Below the pieces are notes generated by a model, which saw only the letters and a list, made by a program, of their open reading frames with translations, was not told the DNA's origin and made no database searches. The position numbers and the translations under genes are program-made. Below are positions 26,742 to 38,253 of a stretch of 64,000 nt of DNA, one piece after another. This DNA is from Phytobacter massiliensis JC163 (GTDB lineage Bacteria; Pseudomonadota; Gammaproteobacteria; Enterobacterales; Enterobacteriaceae): positions 134,791 through 198,790 of the forward strand of contig NZ_HE578946.1 of NCBI RefSeq assembly GCF_000321045.1, written 5' to 3'. How positions within the stretch are numbered: the first letter of the stretch is position 1; each line of letters opens with the position of its first letter.

Positions 26742-27458
26742 TTAACAGACACTTTCATCATAGAGACAGGTGACGTGCTGATGAAGCCATAAAAAGGATG
26801 CCGGAAGCTGCGTGCTAACCTTCCTGGTCAAAAATTCAGAGAAGGCCTGCTGTTTTCCCTCCCCCGTCACCAGAAAAAGAATCGCTTTCGCCGCCAGGAT
26901 CTCTTTTAGCCCCAACGTCACACCCTGAGTAACCGGCGCTGAAAGCGCTTTTAACATCGCGTGGCCTTGAGTACGCTCATCCAGCTGAGCGACATGGGTG
27001 AACGGCTCCAGCGACTTCGCCGGTTCGTTTAGACCAAGATGACCATTTTTCCCCAGCCCAAGCAGACACAAATCCAGCCCGCCTCTTTGCCTGATTTGGT
27101 GAGTAACCTGTTCACAGGCATGCTCCGCGCTCCCCTCTGTGTCGAAAGAGATATAGTGGTTTTCGTCGATACCCAGCGGCGTGAGCAGATGCTGACGTAA
27201 AAAGGTTTCGCACGTGCCGGGAGCGTTGAGCGGTACGCCTGCCCACTCGTCAAGTTTGACGAAAGTCACGTGGCTGACATCCAGTTGCTGGCGCTTTACC
27301 TGCTCAACAAACAGCGAGTAGGCCAGCGCAGGCGACCCTCCGGTCGCCAGACATATTGTCGCTGTAGGTTTAGCGCGGATGACATCAAGCAGGTACTGGC
27401 TGGTGTATTCACTCAGAGACTGATAGTCAGCGCATCCTTTGAAAATCATCTCCGCCAT
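26742..27458 (-). CDS. agaI: Galactosamine-6-phosphate isomerase/deaminase AgaI
   Basis: Last gene of the aga operon (238 residues), in the NagB/SIS-like sugar isomerase family. It is predicted to convert galactosamine 6-phosphate to tagatose 6-phosphate and ammonia. Landmarks are CLATGGSPALAYSLF, FVKLDEWAGV and CLLGLGKNGHLGLNEPA. In E. coli K-12 AgaI proved dispensable and AgaS carries the deamination, so the two may overlap here as well. It starts directly after the agaD stop with no gap. Confidence 0.9.
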   Translation of the reverse strand: MAEMIFKGCADYQSLSEYTSQYLLDVIRAKPTATICLATGGSPALAYSLFVEQVKRQQLDVSHVTFVKLDEWAGVPLNAPGTCETFLRQHLLTPLGIDENHYISFDTEGSAEHACEQVTHQIRQRGGLDLCLLGLGKNGHLGLNEPAKSLEPFTHVAQLDERTQGHAMLKALSAPVTQGVTLGLKEILAAKAILFLVTGEGKQQAFSEFLTRKVSTQLPASFLWLHQHVTCLYDESVC

Positions 27459-28250
27459 TTACAGCACTCCCAGCGCCGAACCTAAAATAGAAAGTACAAA
27501 CGTTACGCCAATCAACAGAACCGGATGCGCTTTTTTCACCCGCAGCAGATAGTACATCAGCAGGGTATAGGCCATAGGTAAGATGTTCGGGAAAACTTTA
27601 TCGAAAAAGTCCTTTTGCAGCGCCACGCTGTGGGTCGCGTCAATGGCGAAAGTGGTGACGACATTGATATGAACATACGAGGCAATCAGTCCACCGATGA
27701 CGGTTATCCCTAAAATCGTGGCGGAACGGGCGATCATCTGCGAGTTTTCCCGCACTTTGTCGATAGCCTTCACCCCTACCGAATAGCCGACGTGCGTCCA
27801 GCCGACCCGCAGGAAGAAAATGGCCAGGTAAACGGCAAAAAAGAGAATCGGGCCAAGCAGATTTCCCTGGCTGGCAAAAGATGAACAGATGCCCGCCATG
27901 ATGGGTAACAACGTAAACCAGAAAATGGCATCGCCAATCCCGGCGATAGGACCAAAAAGCGCAACTTTAAGGCCTTTGATAGTGCTGCGGTTTTCGCCTT
28001 TCTCTTCCATGGAAATCAGCAGACCCATCAGGAAGCCCACCAGGTTTGGGTGAGTGTTGATAAATTCCAGATGGTCTTTCATTGCGGCGCTCAGGCCGTC
28101 TTTATCGTTCTTATAAATCTTTTTAAGGATTGGCAGCATTGCCCACGTAAAACCGCCTGCCTGCATCCTCTCATAGTTGAAACTGGCCTGAAGAAGTGAG
28201 GAGCGAAAGCCCAGCCGGGTAATATCTTTTTTGCTGATTTCAGATGCCAT
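27459..28250 (-). CDS. agaD: PTS galactosamine-specific IID component AgaD
   Basis: Mannose-family PTS IID membrane component (263 residues). It starts MASEISKKDITRLGF at 28250 and matches E. coli AgaD strongly, including LLQASFNYERMQAGGFTWAM, LFGPIAGIGDAIFWF and VGWTHVGYSVGVKAIDKVRE. It overlaps agaC by 11 bases. With AgaC it forms the sugar channel, while AgaB and AgaF carry the phosphate. A longer open frame from 28361 lies within agaC and is not used. Confidence 0.95.
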   Translation of the reverse strand: MASEISKKDITRLGFRSSLLQASFNYERMQAGGFTWAMLPILKKIYKNDKDGLSAAMKDHLEFINTHPNLVGFLMGLLISMEEKGENRSTIKGLKVALFGPIAGIGDAIFWFTLLPIMAGICSSFASQGNLLGPILFFAVYLAIFFLRVGWTHVGYSVGVKAIDKVRENSQMIARSATILGITVIGGLIASYVHINVVTTFAIDATHSVALQKDFFDKVFPNILPMAYTLLMYYLLRVKKAHPVLLIGVTFVLSILGSALGVL

Positions 28251-29049
28251 TGCTGTAGTCCTCTTTCTCGTTATCGTTAGTTTGTGGCTGAGGTTGATTC
28301 TGACTTTTTGCTTTCGCATTGAAGAACTCATAAACCGCGAAGCCTGCACCGAGCACCGCAACAGGTAAGAGGTTGCTTACCTGGATATAACAAACGAACA
28401 GGAAGCCAGCGATAAGATAGGGAATGTATTGCGCTTTGAACATCACGCGCAGCAACAGCCCAAAACCCACGGCCGGAAGGATGCCGCCAGCAACCTCAAA
28501 GCCGTGCGTGAGCCAGGCTGGCATGGATTTGACCAGTGCCTGCATTGCTCCCTGCGCGAGATAGGTACACAAAAAAGCGATAATGGCGTAAGAGAAGGCG
28601 ACAATTAACGTCGTCGTCAGGTTCATGCGTGCGAAAGCGCCAGTATCAGCATTTTGCGCGCATTTATCCGCTTTACTCATAAACAGAGAGAAGGCGGAGT
28701 AAAAAAACAGAATCACATATTGCATCAGCAGACTAAACGGTAACCCCAGCCCAATCGCCGTTTTCGCATCCACCCCCGTTGACCAGGCAATCACGGTTGT
28801 CATCACCCCTGCCATTATTGGGTTTGGCGGCTGAACGCCGCCTGCTGGCGTCAATCCGGCAAAGGCGAGTTCGGTCAAACCGCCCGTGATCAGGCCGATA
28901 TGAATATCGCCGAGGATAGCCCCGGTAAGGGTACAAACGATAATAGGGCGGAATAAAAAGAGTGCTTCTAACCAAAAATCGATGCCAAGGATAAAGACCA
29001 GCGCCGCCAGCGATATTCCCTGGATAAGTGTTATTTCATGCATTTTCAC
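28240..29049 (-). CDS. agaC: PTS galactosamine-specific IIC component AgaC
   Basis: Mannose-family PTS IIC channel (269 residues). The residues FWLEALFLFRPIIVCTLTGA, then LTELAFAGLTPAGGVQPPNP, match E. coli AgaC closely. Several membrane spans are followed by a hydrophilic Gln/Asn-rich tail ending EDYSNGI. In E. coli AgaBCD is the galactosamine-preferring (Gam) system, whereas AgaVWE takes N-acetylgalactosamine. Two starts six bases apart (29049, 29043) are possible. Confidence 0.95.
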   Translation of the reverse strand: MKMHEITLIQGISLAALVFILGIDFWLEALFLFRPIIVCTLTGAILGDIHIGLITGGLTELAFAGLTPAGGVQPPNPIMAGVMTTVIAWSTGVDAKTAIGLGLPFSLLMQYVILFFYSAFSLFMSKADKCAQNADTGAFARMNLTTTLIVAFSYAIIAFLCTYLAQGAMQALVKSMPAWLTHGFEVAGGILPAVGFGLLLRVMFKAQYIPYLIAGFLFVCYIQVSNLLPVAVLGAGFAVYEFFNAKAKSQNQPQPQTNDNEKEDYSNGI

Positions 29050-29088
29050 GCCTCATAATAATTGGTGTTTTATCTGGAATAATGCAAG

Positions 29089-29565
29089 TTAATCAGGAAC
29101 CGACTCTTTACTGTCGCCGGGAACATCCTGGATAAATACATTGACGCCTTTATCCCGAATGAAACGGAGATCGATAAGATCGCTTTCGTCGACGTAAACT
29201 TTACTGCTGATTTGTTTTTTGCCTTGCGTAAAGTGCATATTACCTACGTTAACGTCTTTTAACGGGACGCCGCCTTCTATAAGCTTCCTGACGACCTGAG
29301 GCGTGCGGCATATGAGGAAAATTTTCTGGTGCGGAGCGGCTTTAGCGATAACATTGATTGTCTTTTCAATGGTAAAGAAACGAATACCAAAATCATACGT
29401 TTCCGCTGTGATCCCCATCAGTTTTTGCTGGATGTCGTCGCCCGCTACCTCGTCATCAACCACGATAACAAGATTAGCGCCTATCGTTGACGTCCAGGTG
29501 ACACCGACCTGGCCATGTACCAGACGGTTATCAATTCGGGTAAGTAAAATATTGGGTGTGTTCAT
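29089..29565 (-). CDS. agaB: PTS galactosamine-specific IIB component AgaB
   Basis: Cytoplasmic mannose-type IIB protein (158 residues) that takes phosphate from AgaF and passes it to the incoming sugar. The phosphorylation site motif DNRLVHGQV contains His17. I chose MNTPNILLTRID at 29565 because it matches the E. coli start; an ATG 39 bases upstream gives a non-conserved extension. It ends ESVPD, and agaC follows after 39 bases. Confidence 0.94.
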   Translation of the reverse strand: MNTPNILLTRIDNRLVHGQVGVTWTSTIGANLVIVVDDEVAGDDIQQKLMGITAETYDFGIRFFTIEKTINVIAKAAPHQKIFLICRTPQVVRKLIEGGVPLKDVNVGNMHFTQGKKQISSKVYVDESDLIDLRFIRDKGVNVFIQDVPGDSKESVPD

Positions 29566-29648
29566 ATTAACCTGCCGTAATTTACTGTTGATTGAGAGTT
29601 TCATCGGTAGTTAATCGTTAAATAATTCCGATGGCTCCGGCAACGCAT

Positions 29649-31686
<2,038 letters not shown>

Positions 31687-32013
31687 TTTGCTTTCCTTTA
31701 TTTCATCAACGTCAAAGCCTGTAACTGTCTTACCATTGGCTTTCGTTTCATTTCGATAAAAACTTTATGGTGCTTCGATGAATCTATTAGAAAGAAAATG
31801 AAAGGTCAATTGCGTGTCTAAGAATAAAACGAAAATTGTGATCAAGGAAACATAAGTAAGAATAATCGCAAATCTTGCGCTTTTTAACTTTAAGCGGCTG
31901 ATTACCATGGAGAACGAAAGGGAAAGCGCGTTATGACGGAAAAATGGCGGAAAGAAAGGAAAAGAAACGCCAGCATCCGTTGCGTTAACAAATGTCATGC
32001 TGGCGGAAAAGAA
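31687..32013 (-). promoter_or_regulatory. agaF-agaS intergenic region with AgaR operators
   Basis: About 327 bases where E. coli carries other aga genes. It holds the agaS promoter and a second AgaR-like site, CTTTCGTTTCATTTCGATAA (31740-31759), downstream of the start point. Codon 3 of a plus-strand frame beginning at 31933 and others here are chance openings. No remnant of agaV, agaW, agaE or agaA is recognisable by eye. Confidence 0.6.
31781..31809 (-). promoter_or_regulatory. agaS promoter with AgaR-like operator in the spacer
   Basis: Read on the minus strand, TTGACC (-35, 31809-31804) and TAGATT (-10, 31786-31781) are exactly 17 bases apart. The spacer TTTCATTTTCTTTCTAA fits the T-rich AgaR consensus of E. 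coli. A repressor bound there would block RNA polymerase directly. Confidence 0.7.
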
Positions 32014-32448
32014 TCAGATGCCGTCCTCACATTCCGTTGCAACCGGGGCGCGCAGGAGTTCATCCGCAAGGCTGGTCAAGCCGCGATGGCCGCACTCCAA
32101 TGCCTGCAGGCGAAAAGTTTCGCCATCGAGCCCCTCGCGCTCCATCGCCATCTCCAGCAAGAGTTGCAGGTTTGTACCGGTAATCACTTCCCAACCCGGC
32201 TGCTGTAATGCCATCGTTGACGCGACGCGAAAGGGGGTTCCACCCAGCAGGTCGGTTAAAAAGACGATACCCTCCGTCTGATCCAGTTCTGCCAGCGCAG
32301 ACTCCATCTGCGAGGTCAATAAAGCCGTGCTGGAATCTGCTGGAAAATCTATGGCGATGAACTGCTCCTGCTCGCCAAGTATCTGTTTCATTGCTTTTTC
32401 CATGCCGGAAGCGAAGCCACCGTGGCCGGTAAGAATAATGCCTAACAT
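32014..32448 (-). CDS. agaF: PTS IIA component AgaF
   Basis: Cytoplasmic mannose-type IIA protein (144 residues) that takes phosphate from HPr. The active site LTGHGGFASGME has His9. Further family segments are GIVFLTDLLGGTPFRVAS and WEVITGTNLQLLLEMA. It follows kbaZ by 44 bases. In E. coli AgaF serves both AgaVWE and AgaBCD; here it is the only IIA and AgaBCD the only permease, so the two are the natural pair. Confidence 0.94.
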   Translation of the reverse strand: MLGIILTGHGGFASGMEKAMKQILGEQEQFIAIDFPADSSTALLTSQMESALAELDQTEGIVFLTDLLGGTPFRVASTMALQQPGWEVITGTNLQLLLEMAMEREGLDGETFRLQALECGHRGLTSLADELLRAPVATECEDGI

Positions 32449-32492
32449 TGTTTATCTCCTGCGAGAAAGCGTTCCAGGTGCTGGTGGAGCGG

Positions 32493-33776
32493 CTAATGAC
32501 TACTGTGTGTTGCCGCATCATACTTACGTAAGACATCCTGAATATGGTCAATAACCAGGAAATGCGGCGTCGCGCGCAGTTTACCCTCCCGTACCCTGGC
32601 GTATTGCAAAGGCAGATACTGGCTCACTAACGGTAAGGGGAGCGGGGCGGCGGATAAATTATCCATCAGGCGGGACATCGCCGCGTCAATTTCCCTGTCT
32701 GGCCAGTAATAACGTACGCGGTCAGAATAACTGTAGCTTCGCGCCAGATGCCGCTCCTGCGTAGTACCTTCATAGTGGCTGCGCCAGAACTCGGGCTTAT
32801 CAAGCATGACGCTCTCCAGTACCTCCCGCAGCCCTGAACATGCATGCGCTGGCAGCATCTCTTCTTCAATGGCTGCCAGACCGTATAACGCCTCACGCAA
32901 GGCGAACGTCAATTCAGGTCCGACTTTCAGGATGGCGAAGTGGTCATGCACCAGCTGCTGTAACGCCTGCGGTGTCTGGTAATCCGTCGAGTGAGCCTCG
33001 AAAATCAGCGAGTCGAAATCCTCAACAACGCGACTAAGAGCCTGCGCTTTCGCTGGGATGTAATCAATCACGCTGGCGTGATCAAACTCAACGCCGGGTT
33101 GTACAACAAGGGCCGCAACGCGAGGCCATATTGCTTCAATCCCCAGTTGGGCGAAGGCGCTGATATGCGCCTGCAGCGTCTTTATTGCTGCCTCCGGGGT
33201 AGTGATCGTCAGCTCTGTTAGCGTTTCATGCGCACCGCCAGGAATGGGGACTTCCGTACCTATCACATACGCTAAATCTTGTGTGCCGAAACAGGCAAGG
33301 CAGGTCTCTTCTGCGAGCTTCGCCAGTCGGGCCGCCCTTTGCGCCACGATTTCATCCGTTAGCGGCACCGGGTCATCGGCGCAAGACATGCTGCAATCAA
33401 GGTGTATCTTTTTAAATCCGGCTTCGACATAGCTTCTGATCAGGCATTCGGCCTGCGCCATCGCTTCGGCGGCCGGTTTGTTTTGCCAGCGGTTAGGGCC
33501 AAGGTGATCGCCCCCCAGAATCAGTTGTTCAGAGGGAAAGTTCAGCTGTAAAGCCAGCTGCAGGACAAACTGACGAAAGTCTTTTGGCGTCATGCCGGTA
33601 TAGCCACCAAACTGATCGACCTGGTTTGAGGTGGCTTCAATAAGCAAAGTTCTGCCCGTGGTAAGTGAATAACGTAGTGCGGCTTCCAGCACAATGGGAT
33701 GTGCTGAGCAGACAGCGTAAATGCCTGCTGTGTTATCTTTCTTATGGGCGTTAACTAAATCGACGATACTCTTCAC
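32493..33776 (-). CDS. kbaZ: Tagatose-1,6-bisphosphate aldolase subunit KbaZ
   Basis: Non-catalytic partner (427 residues) of KbaY, of the GatZ/KbaZ family. Strong landmarks are [53 protein letters not shown] and [21 protein letters not shown] prefer the GTG start at 33776 ([13 protein letters not shown]), because GGGAGAAG lies just before it and it aligns with the E. coli start; an ATG at 33806 would include that ribosome site in the coding region. It forms a two-gene unit with agaF. Confidence 0.93.
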   Translation of the reverse strand: MKSIVDLVNAHKKDNTAGIYAVCSAHPIVLEAALRYSLTTGRTLLIEATSNQVDQFGGYTGMTPKDFRQFVLQLALQLNFPSEQLILGGDHLGPNRWQNKPAAEAMAQAECLIRSYVEAGFKKIHLDCSMSCADDPVPLTDEIVAQRAARLAKLAEETCLACFGTQDLAYVIGTEVPIPGGAHETLTELTITTPEAAIKTLQAHISAFAQLGIEAIWPRVAALVVQPGVEFDHASVIDYIPAKAQALSRVVEDFDSLIFEAHSTDYQTPQALQQLVHDHFAILKVGPELTFALREALYGLAAIEEEMLPAHACSGLREVLESVMLDKPEFWRSHYEGTTQERHLARSYSYSDRVRYYWPDREIDAAMSRLMDNLSAAPLPLPLVSQYLPLQYARVREGKLRATPHFLVIDHIQDVLRKYDAATHSSH

Positions 33777-33841
33777 TTTCTTCTCCCGAGGGCTGTAATT
33801 GATCATTTTTCTTTCGATTGATTTCTTTTATACTGTTTCAA

Positions 33842-33870
33842 TATCTATTCGAAGGAAAATGAAAGATCAT
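33842..33870 (-). promoter_or_regulatory. kbaZ promoter with AgaR-like operator in the spacer
   Basis: The layout copies the agaS promoter: TAGATA (-10, 33847-33842) and a weak -35 ATGATC (33870-33865) flank the 17-base T-rich AgaR-like spacer TTTCATTTTCCTTCGAA. A second site, CTTTCGATTGATTTCTTTTA, lies at 33811-33830 between the start point and the gene. Confidence 0.65.
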
Positions 33871-33893
33871 CAAAGCACGATCTGGGTCACAAA

Positions 33894-34002
33894 AGAAGCA
33901 AAATGAAACCAAAAAGATCGTGCGCTCGCGCTGGTTGCATTACGAACGGTTGCATTTCGGGTAAAGAAAAGAGTTAATAAACGAATCGAAATGAAACGAA
34001 AG
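33894..34002 (+). promoter_or_regulatory. agaR promoter region with AgaR-like sites
   Basis: Two further A-rich sites, on the strand opposite to the agaS copy, lie before agaR: GAAGCAAAATGAAACC (33895-33910) and AATCGAAATGAAACGAAAGC (33984-34003). The second ends 19 bases before the agaR ATG, so the repressor probably controls its own gene, as in E. coli. Confidence 0.6.
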
Positions 34003-34021
34003 CTACTCACAGGAAAATCTC

Positions 34022-34831
34022 ATGACGAGTACCGACTCTTTTACGGCAAAGCGCGCAACGGGAACCAGCGGAAGGCGGGAGCATATTATTCAGCTGCTCC
34101 GCGAGAATGGTAGCGTGCAGGTTAACGATCTTTCTGAGCTATTTGGCGTCTCAACCGTGACTATCCGCAATGACCTGGCGTTTCTGGAAAAACAGGGTAT
34201 TGCCGTAAGGGCCTACGGCGGCGCACTGATTTGCGATGCGAATACCCCCCCGCTTGAACCTACTCTTGAAGATAAAAGCACGCTGAATACCTCGCTAAAA
34301 CAGCACATTGCCCGTGCAGCGGCGGCGCTTATCCAGCCGGGTCATCGTGTGATCCTCGATTCCGGGACGACCACCTATGAATTAGCGCGTTTGCTGCGTC
34401 AGCATACTGACATTATCGTTATGACGAACGGAATGAATGTGGCGAATGCGTTACTGGAGGCGCAGGGTGTGGAACTCTTGCTGACAGGTGGACACTTACG
34501 GCGCCAGTCGCTCTCTTTTTATGGCGATCGCGCTGAACAATCCCTGCAAAATTATCACTTTGATATGCTTTTTCTCGGTGTGGACGCCATTGACGTTGAG
34601 CGGGGGATTAGTACGCATAACGAAGATGAAGCGCGCTTAAACCGCCGCATGTGTGAAGTAGTAGAGCGCATTATTGTGGTCACGGACTCCACCAAATTTA
34701 ACTCATCAAGTTTGCATAAAATTATCGATACGCAGCGCATTGATATGATTATCACGGACGAAGGCATCCCGGCTGAGAGCCTGAATGGTTTGCGCAAGCT
34801 CGGTATTGAAGTGGTATTGATTAGCGCATAA
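34022..34831 (+). CDS. agaR: Aga operon repressor AgaR (DeoR family)
   Basis: DeoR-family repressor (269 residues). The N-terminal helix-turn-helix (about residues 20-70: [20 protein letters not shown]) precedes a sugar-phosphate-binding domain with [27 protein letters not shown] and [19 protein letters not shown]. It matches E. coli AgaR nearly throughout. It is divergent from kbaZ. The inducer is expected to be an aminosugar phosphate of the pathway. Four or more AgaR-like sites surround it and agaS. Confidence 0.96.
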   Translation: MTSTDSFTAKRATGTSGRREHIIQLLRENGSVQVNDLSELFGVSTVTIRNDLAFLEKQGIAVRAYGGALICDANTPPLEPTLEDKSTLNTSLKQHIARAAAALIQPGHRVILDSGTTTYELARLLRQHTDIIVMTNGMNVANALLEAQGVELLLTGGHLRRQSLSFYGDRAEQSLQNYHFDMLFLGVDAIDVERGISTHNEDEARLNRRMCEVVERIIVVTDSTKFNSSSLHKIIDTQRIDMIITDEGIPAESLNGLRKLGIEVVLISA

Positions 34832-34895
34832 AAAAGCATGGCCGAAGCCATGCTGTGCGGTTGTTTATCACCCGGACAGGCCATCCGGGTATCGT
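34832..34895. terminator. Paired hairpins between agaR and garD
   Basis: GCATGGC/GCCATGC around CGAA (34837-34854) has an A-run on its left, so it ends minus-strand transcripts well. A second hairpin, ACCCGGA/TCCGGGT (34870-34890), lies closer to garD. Together they separate the two convergent genes. Confidence 0.7.
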
Positions 34896-34901
34896 TTCCT
34901 G

Positions 34902-36473
34902 TCAGGTCACCGGCGCCGGGTTAAAGACCGCCAGCTGGTTATGCAGCCCCCACTGATCCGAGAAGGTTTTCTTACGGCCGCTCGCCACGTCCAGAATAAA
35001 GTGGAACAGCCTCCAGCCTACCTGCTCAATGGTCTCTTCGCCGGTGGCGATGGTGCCCGCGTTGATGTCCATCAGATCGAACCAGCGGTTTGCCAGCTCG
35101 GTACGGGTTGCCATTTTAATCACCGGTACTGCCATCAGGCCGTACGGCGTGCCGCGACCGGTGGTGAAGACCTGCACGGTAATGCCGGATGCCACCTGCT
35201 GGGTGCCGCACACAAAGTCGCTGGCGGGGGTCGCCGCGTAGATCAGGCCGCGTTTAGTCGGACGCTGGCCCGGCGACAGCACTTCAGAAATGGCGCTCTT
35301 GCCGGATTTGGCGATAGAGCCCAGCGCTTTCTCCACCACGTTGGCGAGGCCGCCTTTTTTATTGCCGGGAGAGGGGTTAGCGCTGCGGTCGGTCTGCCCC
35401 ATATCCAGATAGTTATCGTACCAGGCCATCTCTTCCAGCAGGCGCTTGCCCACCTCTTCGTTGATGGCGCGCGGCGTTAACAGGTGGATGGCGTCGCGCA
35501 CTTCGGTGACTTCCGAGAACATCACCGTGCCGCCGCAGCGGATCAGCAGGTCAGAGGCGAAGCCGACCGCCGGGTTCGCGGTCACGCCGGAGAAGGCGTC
35601 GCTGCCGCCGCACTGCATGCCCACCACCAGTTCAGAGGCCGAGCAGGTTTCGCGCTTACGCTGGTTTAGTTTTTGCAGATGACGTTCCGCCACCTGCAGA
35701 ATATCTTCCACCATCGACTGGAAGCCGACGTGTTTTTCATCCTGCAGGCTGACGATGCTGGCGCTGTCCACCGCAATGGGCTGCACATCTTCGGTGCCCT
35801 TTAACAGGCGCTCAGGCTGCAATTTCTCGCAGCCCAGACCAATCACCATCACTTCGCCGCCAAAGTTGGGGTTCAGGGCGATATTATGAATCGTGCGGAT
35901 TGGCACCACGGCAGCCGGGGCATTGATCGCCACGCCGCAGCCGTAAAGGTGATTCAGACCGACTACGCCGTCCACGTTGGGGTATTTGGGCAGCAGGTCG
36001 CGCTCGATAAGTTTCACGACGTAATCAACAACGCCCGCCACGCAGTGAACGCTGGTGGTAATACCAAGCAGGTTTTTGGTGCCGACGCTGCCATCGGCGT
36101 TACGGTAGCCTTCGAAGGTATAGCCTTCCAGCGGCGGTAAAGGCTCCGGCACTTTAGTTGCCAGCGGCAGCGTATTCAGCGGCGGCGCTTTCGGCAGTTC
36201 TACCGTCGACTCATCAATCCAGCTGCCGCGCGGAATGTCACGCACAGCATAACCAATCACTTCGCCATAGCGGATGATTTCGCCATGATGGGGAATATCT
36301 ACCAGCGCAACTTTATGGCCCTGAGGAATATGTTCAATTAATTCCAGCCCGTCAGGAAAACGGGTGCCTGCTTTTAAGCCATTATCATTAACGATGATAG
36401 CGACATTGTCAGTATCGTGGACTTTAATATAAAACGCCGTAGGCGACTGCTGTCTAATTTCAATGTCGGCCAT
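34902..36473 (-). CDS. garD: Galactarate dehydratase GarD
   Basis: Iron-dependent dehydratase (523 residues) of the UxaA family that turns galactarate into 5-keto-4-deoxy-glucarate. An N-terminal SAF-like domain (to about 100) precedes the large dehydratase region with [53 protein letters not shown] and [18 protein letters not shown]. It is divergent from garPLRK. The E. coli gene is controlled by CdaR, whose gene is not in the window. The related altronate dehydratase UxaA is at 52986-54473. Confidence 0.96.
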   Translation of the reverse strand: MADIEIRQQSPTAFYIKVHDTDNVAIIVNDNGLKAGTRFPDGLELIEHIPQGHKVALVDIPHHGEIIRYGEVIGYAVRDIPRGSWIDESTVELPKAPPLNTLPLATKVPEPLPPLEGYTFEGYRNADGSVGTKNLLGITTSVHCVAGVVDYVVKLIERDLLPKYPNVDGVVGLNHLYGCGVAINAPAAVVPIRTIHNIALNPNFGGEVMVIGLGCEKLQPERLLKGTEDVQPIAVDSASIVSLQDEKHVGFQSMVEDILQVAERHLQKLNQRKRETCSASELVVGMQCGGSDAFSGVTANPAVGFASDLLIRCGGTVMFSEVTEVRDAIHLLTPRAINEEVGKRLLEEMAWYDNYLDMGQTDRSANPSPGNKKGGLANVVEKALGSIAKSGKSAISEVLSPGQRPTKRGLIYAATPASDFVCGTQQVASGITVQVFTTGRGTPYGLMAVPVIKMATRTELANRWFDLMDINAGTIATGEETIEQVGWRLFHFILDVASGRKKTFSDQWGLHNQLAVFNPAPVT

Positions 36474-36892
36474 TGTTAAATAATCTCCAGCTAACTATAC
36501 GATGCATTACTCAAAATAAAAAAGGGACGTTTCTGTTATTATCAGAAATGAAAGCCTTGCTTGATGAATAAAGGATGTCAGGAGTTCTCATATTAAAATG
36601 TGATCTACGTCACTTATTTTCGCCATCGCCCGGCCAGCAGGCGTAGCAATTACAAGATCTGTGCATCAGCGCCCAGGCTTATGTGCATATGCTCAAAATA
36701 ATCTCTTGCAAGACGTTCAAAATTGAGCAAGGTAACAATGCGTCACCCGGTAAGCCTGATTATACTGAGCGGTAATAAATTTGCACATGCTATTACCTGA
36801 TATTTGGCTACACCCGCGCATTAATTTAATTCAGGTAACTTAACACATCAAAAAAATTATATTTTAAATTCAGTAGTGCCCGAGGAATAATC
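36474..36892. promoter_or_regulatory. garD-garP divergent control region
   Basis: About 419 A/T-rich bases with no convincing ORF. It holds a CRP-like site, TGTGATCTACGTCACT at 36599-36614 (TGTGA-N6-TCACT), and a dyad TTTCTG-N7-CAGAAA at 36530-36548 near garD. CdaR, the sugar-diacid activator known for these operons in E. coli, should also bind here, but I could not define its site by eye. Confidence 0.65.
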
Positions 36893-38224
36893 ATGGCTGT
36901 ACAAGATTCTGTTGAAGTAAAACGGGGGATACCGACCCGCTATTTAATTCTGCTGATAATATTCATTGTAACGGCAGTTAACTATGCGGATCGCGCTACG
37001 CTCTCCATTGCGGGAACGGAAGTGGCGAAGGAGCTGCGGCTCGATTCGGTATCAATGGGTTATATCTTCTCCGCCTTTGGCTGGGCCTATCTGCTGATGC
37101 AGATCCCCGGCGGCTGGCTGCTTGACCGCTTCGGCTCGAAGAAAGTCTATACCTTTAGCCTGTTCTTCTGGTCGCTGTTCACCTTCCTGCAGGGCTTTGT
37201 CGACGTCTTCCCCATCGCCTGGGCGGGGATCTCCATGTTCTGTATGCGCTTTATGCTGGGCTTCTCCGAAGCGCCGTCCTTCCCGGCCAACGCGCGTATC
37301 GTCGCCGCCTGGTTCCCGGCGAAAGAGCGCGGCACCGCGTCAGCGATTTTCAACGCGGCGCAGTACTTTTCCCTGGCGCTCTTCTCCCCGCTGCTGGGGT
37401 GGCTGACCTTTGAATGGGGCTGGGAGCACGTCTTTACCGTTATGGGCGTCATCGGCTTCGTGTTAACCGCCGCGTGGGTGAAGTTTGTCCACAACCCCAC
37501 CGATCATCCGCGTATGAGCCGCGAAGAGCTGGATTATATCTCTGCTAACGGCGCGGTGGTGGATATGGACCACAAGAAAACCGATGCCGCTCAGTCCGGC
37601 CCGAAACTCGATTACATTAAGCAGCTGCTCTCCAGCCGTATGATGCTGGGCGTGTTCTTTGGGCAGTACTTCCTGAACACCATCACCTGGTTCTTCCTGA
37701 CATGGTTCCCTATCTACCTGGTGCAGGAGAAAGGCATGTCGATTCTGAAGGTGGGTTTGGTCGCCTCTATTCCGGCGCTGTGCGGTTTTGCCGGCGGCGT
37801 GCTGGGCGGTCTCTTCTCCGACCATCTGATCAAACGTGGCTGCACGTTAACCATGGCGCGTAAACTGCCCATCGTTCTTGGAATGCTGCTGGCTTCCAGC
37901 ATCATCCTGTGTAATTACACTGAGAGTACGCCGCTGGTTATCGCCCTGATGGCGCTGGCGTTCTTCGGCAAAGGCTTCGGCGCGCTGGGCTGGCCGGTTA
38001 TTTCGGATACCGCGCCGAAAGAGATTGTAGGTTTGTGCGGCGGCGTGTTTAACGTGTTTGGTAATGTGGCGTCCATTGTTACCCCGCTGGTCATTGGATA
38101 CATGGTCAAAGAGTTGCACTCTTTCAACGGTGCGTTGATTTTCGTCGGCTGCTCCGCGCTGATGATGATGGTGTGCTACCTGTTCGTGGTAGGCGACATC
38201 AAACGTATGGAACTGAAAAAGTAA
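36893..38224 (+). CDS. garP: Galactarate/glucarate/glycerate transporter GarP
   Basis: Major facilitator superfamily transporter (443 residues) of the anion:cation symporter family. About twelve membrane segments are visible; MFS landmarks include YADRATLSIAGTEVAKEL and GGWLLDRFGSKKVYTF. It matches E. coli GarP. First gene of garPLRK; garL follows 29 bases later. GAGGAATAATC precedes the ATG. The hexuronate transporter ExuT at 49798-51099 is a relative. Confidence 0.95.
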   Translation: MAVQDSVEVKRGIPTRYLILLIIFIVTAVNYADRATLSIAGTEVAKELRLDSVSMGYIFSAFGWAYLLMQIPGGWLLDRFGSKKVYTFSLFFWSLFTFLQGFVDVFPIAWAGISMFCMRFMLGFSEAPSFPANARIVAAWFPAKERGTASAIFNAAQYFSLALFSPLLGWLTFEWGWEHVFTVMGVIGFVLTAAWVKFVHNPTDHPRMSREELDYISANGAVVDMDHKKTDAAQSGPKLDYIKQLLSSRMMLGVFFGQYFLNTITWFFLTWFPIYLVQEKGMSILKVGLVASIPALCGFAGGVLGGLFSDHLIKRGCTLTMARKLPIVLGMLLASSIILCNYTESTPLVIALMALAFFGKGFGALGWPVISDTAPKEIVGLCGGVFNVFGNVASIVTPLVIGYMVKELHSFNGALIFVGCSALMMMVCYLFVVGDIKRMELKK

Positions 38225-38253
38225 GCAACGGCTAATAAATTAAGGTGCAAAAG

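Noticed and set aside
31687-32013. Remnant of agaA or agaVWE between agaS and agaF
   Set aside because: No translated frame resembles these proteins; a nucleotide alignment would be needed to see faint traces.
31933-32208. Plus-strand frames opposite agaF
   Set aside because: Shadow frames of agaF; no family resemblance and no ribosome site.
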